7,071 nt of DNA from DASTBU01 sp035711845 (lineage in GTDB: Bacteria > Acidobacteriota > Vicinamibacteria > Vicinamibacterales > 2-12-FULL-66-21), in assembly GCA_035711845.1 (NCBI GenBank), contig DASTBU010000007.1, forward strand, positions 1 through 7,071, read 5' to 3'. Shown here piece by piece: positions 6,710 to 7,071 of the stretch. A program made the translations under genes and the position numbers. The notes below the pieces were generated by a model that worked only from the letters and a program-made list of their open reading frames with translations, had not been told where the DNA came from and ran no database searches. Numbering within the stretch: position 1 is the stretch's first letter; each line of letters starts with the position of its first letter.

Positions 6710-6725
6710 ATCGAAAATTCTCGAT
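6710..6725. repeat. Second short inverted repeat in the 5' leader
   Basis: ATCGA-aaattc-TCGAT is a 5-bp inverted repeat with a 6-base AT-rich centre, lying five bases from the preceding one. It could be a protein-binding site. The evidence is the symmetry alone. Confidence 0.25.
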
Positions 6726-6820
6726 GTGCGGGACGTCGTCCACCGGAACCCTTCGGACGCATATTCCGGAACAAACCGGCGCACTCGACAGTCTGGCGTC
6801 CCGTGGACGCTGGGGCGCAG

Positions 6821-6836
6821 AGCAAGTCGTGTGCCC
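6821..6836 (-). promoter_or_regulatory. Candidate sigma-54 (-24/-12) promoter of the glycan operon
   Basis: On the minus strand the sequence reads GGGCACACGACTTGCT. The RpoN consensus is TGGCAC-G-N4-TTGC-A/T. The -24 GG and -12 GC are present at exactly the required spacing (ten bases between them), with CAC and TT also matching. The visible mismatches are T to G at the first base and G to A at the seventh. It points toward the operon, and transcription would begin near 6810. Sigma-54 promoters need an enhancer-binding activator, so the operon would be switched on by a dedicated regulator not encoded in this window. Confidence 0.55.
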
Positions 6837-6998
6837 TGGGCTCCGGGGTGATCGCCCGAATGAAGTCGGTACGCCGGGCGCACACCAGCGCGAGTCTTCC
6901 TCCGTCGGCCGCCCCGGTCGCTGCCCCACGGATAATCGCCACCAACCGGAATCATGAGAGCCTTCCCGCATATCGACTTGCCTGCGGTGAGTCTCCGG

Positions 6999-7071
6999 TC
7001 AGCTGGGCACCAGCGCCCGCCGCATGCTGCGGGCCTTAGTCCTGCGTTTCACAATTACGGTGACGTATTCG
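6999..7071 (-). other. Edge segment: possible 3' end of a minus-strand gene, or 5' end of a plus-strand gene
   Basis: On the minus strand a frame enters from the right edge and reads EYVTVIVKRRTKARSMRRAL plus three residues before TGA at 7001-6999, which would do as a protein C-terminus. On the plus strand an ATG at 7024 opens MLRALVLRFTITVTYS to the edge, which would do as an N-terminus but has no Shine-Dalgarno sequence. Both cannot easily be real, and the segment is too short to choose. Confidence 0.2.
7002..7034. repeat. Two adjacent inverted repeats upstream of the operon
   Basis: GCTGG-gca-CCAGC (7002-7014) is followed at once by GCCCGC-cgcatgct-GCGGGC (7015-7034). They lie about 190-225 bases upstream of the predicted transcription start, a distance at which sigma-54 activators can bind. 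They could instead be a hairpin terminator of a gene entering from the right, although no U-tract follows on either strand. Confidence 0.35.

Larger units (their letters stand above)
6638..6998. other. Upstream control region and 5' leader of the glycan operon
   Basis: I find no credible gene on either strand in these 361 bases. Open frames exist, but their products are Arg/Pro/Ser-rich and resemble nothing known. The region carries a -24/-12 promoter match at 6821-6836. That would give a transcript starting near 6810 and a leader of about 170 bases before the GT9 start. Two small inverted repeats sit in that leader (6693-6705 and 6710-6725). This part is visibly more AT-rich than the surrounding coding DNA. 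Confidence 0.6.

Noticed and set aside
6638..6955. Upstream extension of the GT9 frame to the ATG at 6955
   Set aside because: The extra residues are non-conserved-looking and Arg/Thr/Pro-rich. Most would lie before the predicted transcription start, and a good ribosome-binding site precedes the ATG at 6637.
4886..7039. A 717-codon open frame on the plus strand opposite the GT9 gene
   Set aside because: Its product is Arg/Gly/Ala-rich with no recognisable domain. It mirrors the GT9 gene, which has clear motifs. Long antisense frames are expected where G+C at third codon positions is high.

Overview
The window is GC-rich, about two thirds G+C by eye. Every well-supported gene lies on the minus strand. 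From right to left it reads: an upstream control region (about 6638-7071); a tightly packed five-gene polysaccharide synthesis and export operon (6637 down to 772); a non-coding gap (771-349); and the first 116 codons of an Na+/H+ antiporter subunit A gene (mrpA/mnhA type) that runs off the left edge. The base composition, the ABC-2 glycan exporter and the Mrp neighbour suggest a Gram-negative, high-GC bacterium such as an Acidobacteriota or Myxococcota member. That placement is an inference, and nothing here fixes the taxon.

The operon order is: a 613-residue protein with a C-terminal GT9 (heptosyltransferase-like) domain behind about 300 residues of helical, TPR-like sequence; a Wzm-type ABC-2 permease (257 aa); a Wzt-type ATPase (255 aa); a GT4 glycosyltransferase (390 aa); and a class I SAM methyltransferase with a C-terminal beta-rich extension (438 aa). 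The four junctions are ATGA, TGATG, TGA-G-ATG and GTGA, so each start touches or nearly touches the previous stop. This implies translational coupling and one transcript. The likely job is to build a glycan on a carrier in the cytoplasm, methylate or finish it, and export it through the Wzm-Wzt transporter. No Wzx/Wzy, sugar-nucleotide synthesis or initiating-transferase gene is visible, so those steps must be encoded elsewhere.

Three points deserve attention. (1) The ATPase lacks the C-terminal carbohydrate-binding domain that lets long Wzt proteins recognise a capped chain end, yet a methyltransferase with an unrecognised beta-rich domain sits in the same operon. (2) The GT9 enzyme carries a large unrecognised N-terminal module. 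(3) About 170 bases upstream of the first start, on the operon strand, is a good -24/-12 (sigma-54) promoter match, GGGCACACGACTTGCT, which predicts activator-dependent expression.

The rest is ordinary or weak: a strong GC hairpin just after the operon, a doubtful small ORF, inverted repeats near the right edge, and an edge segment whose coding strand cannot be decided.
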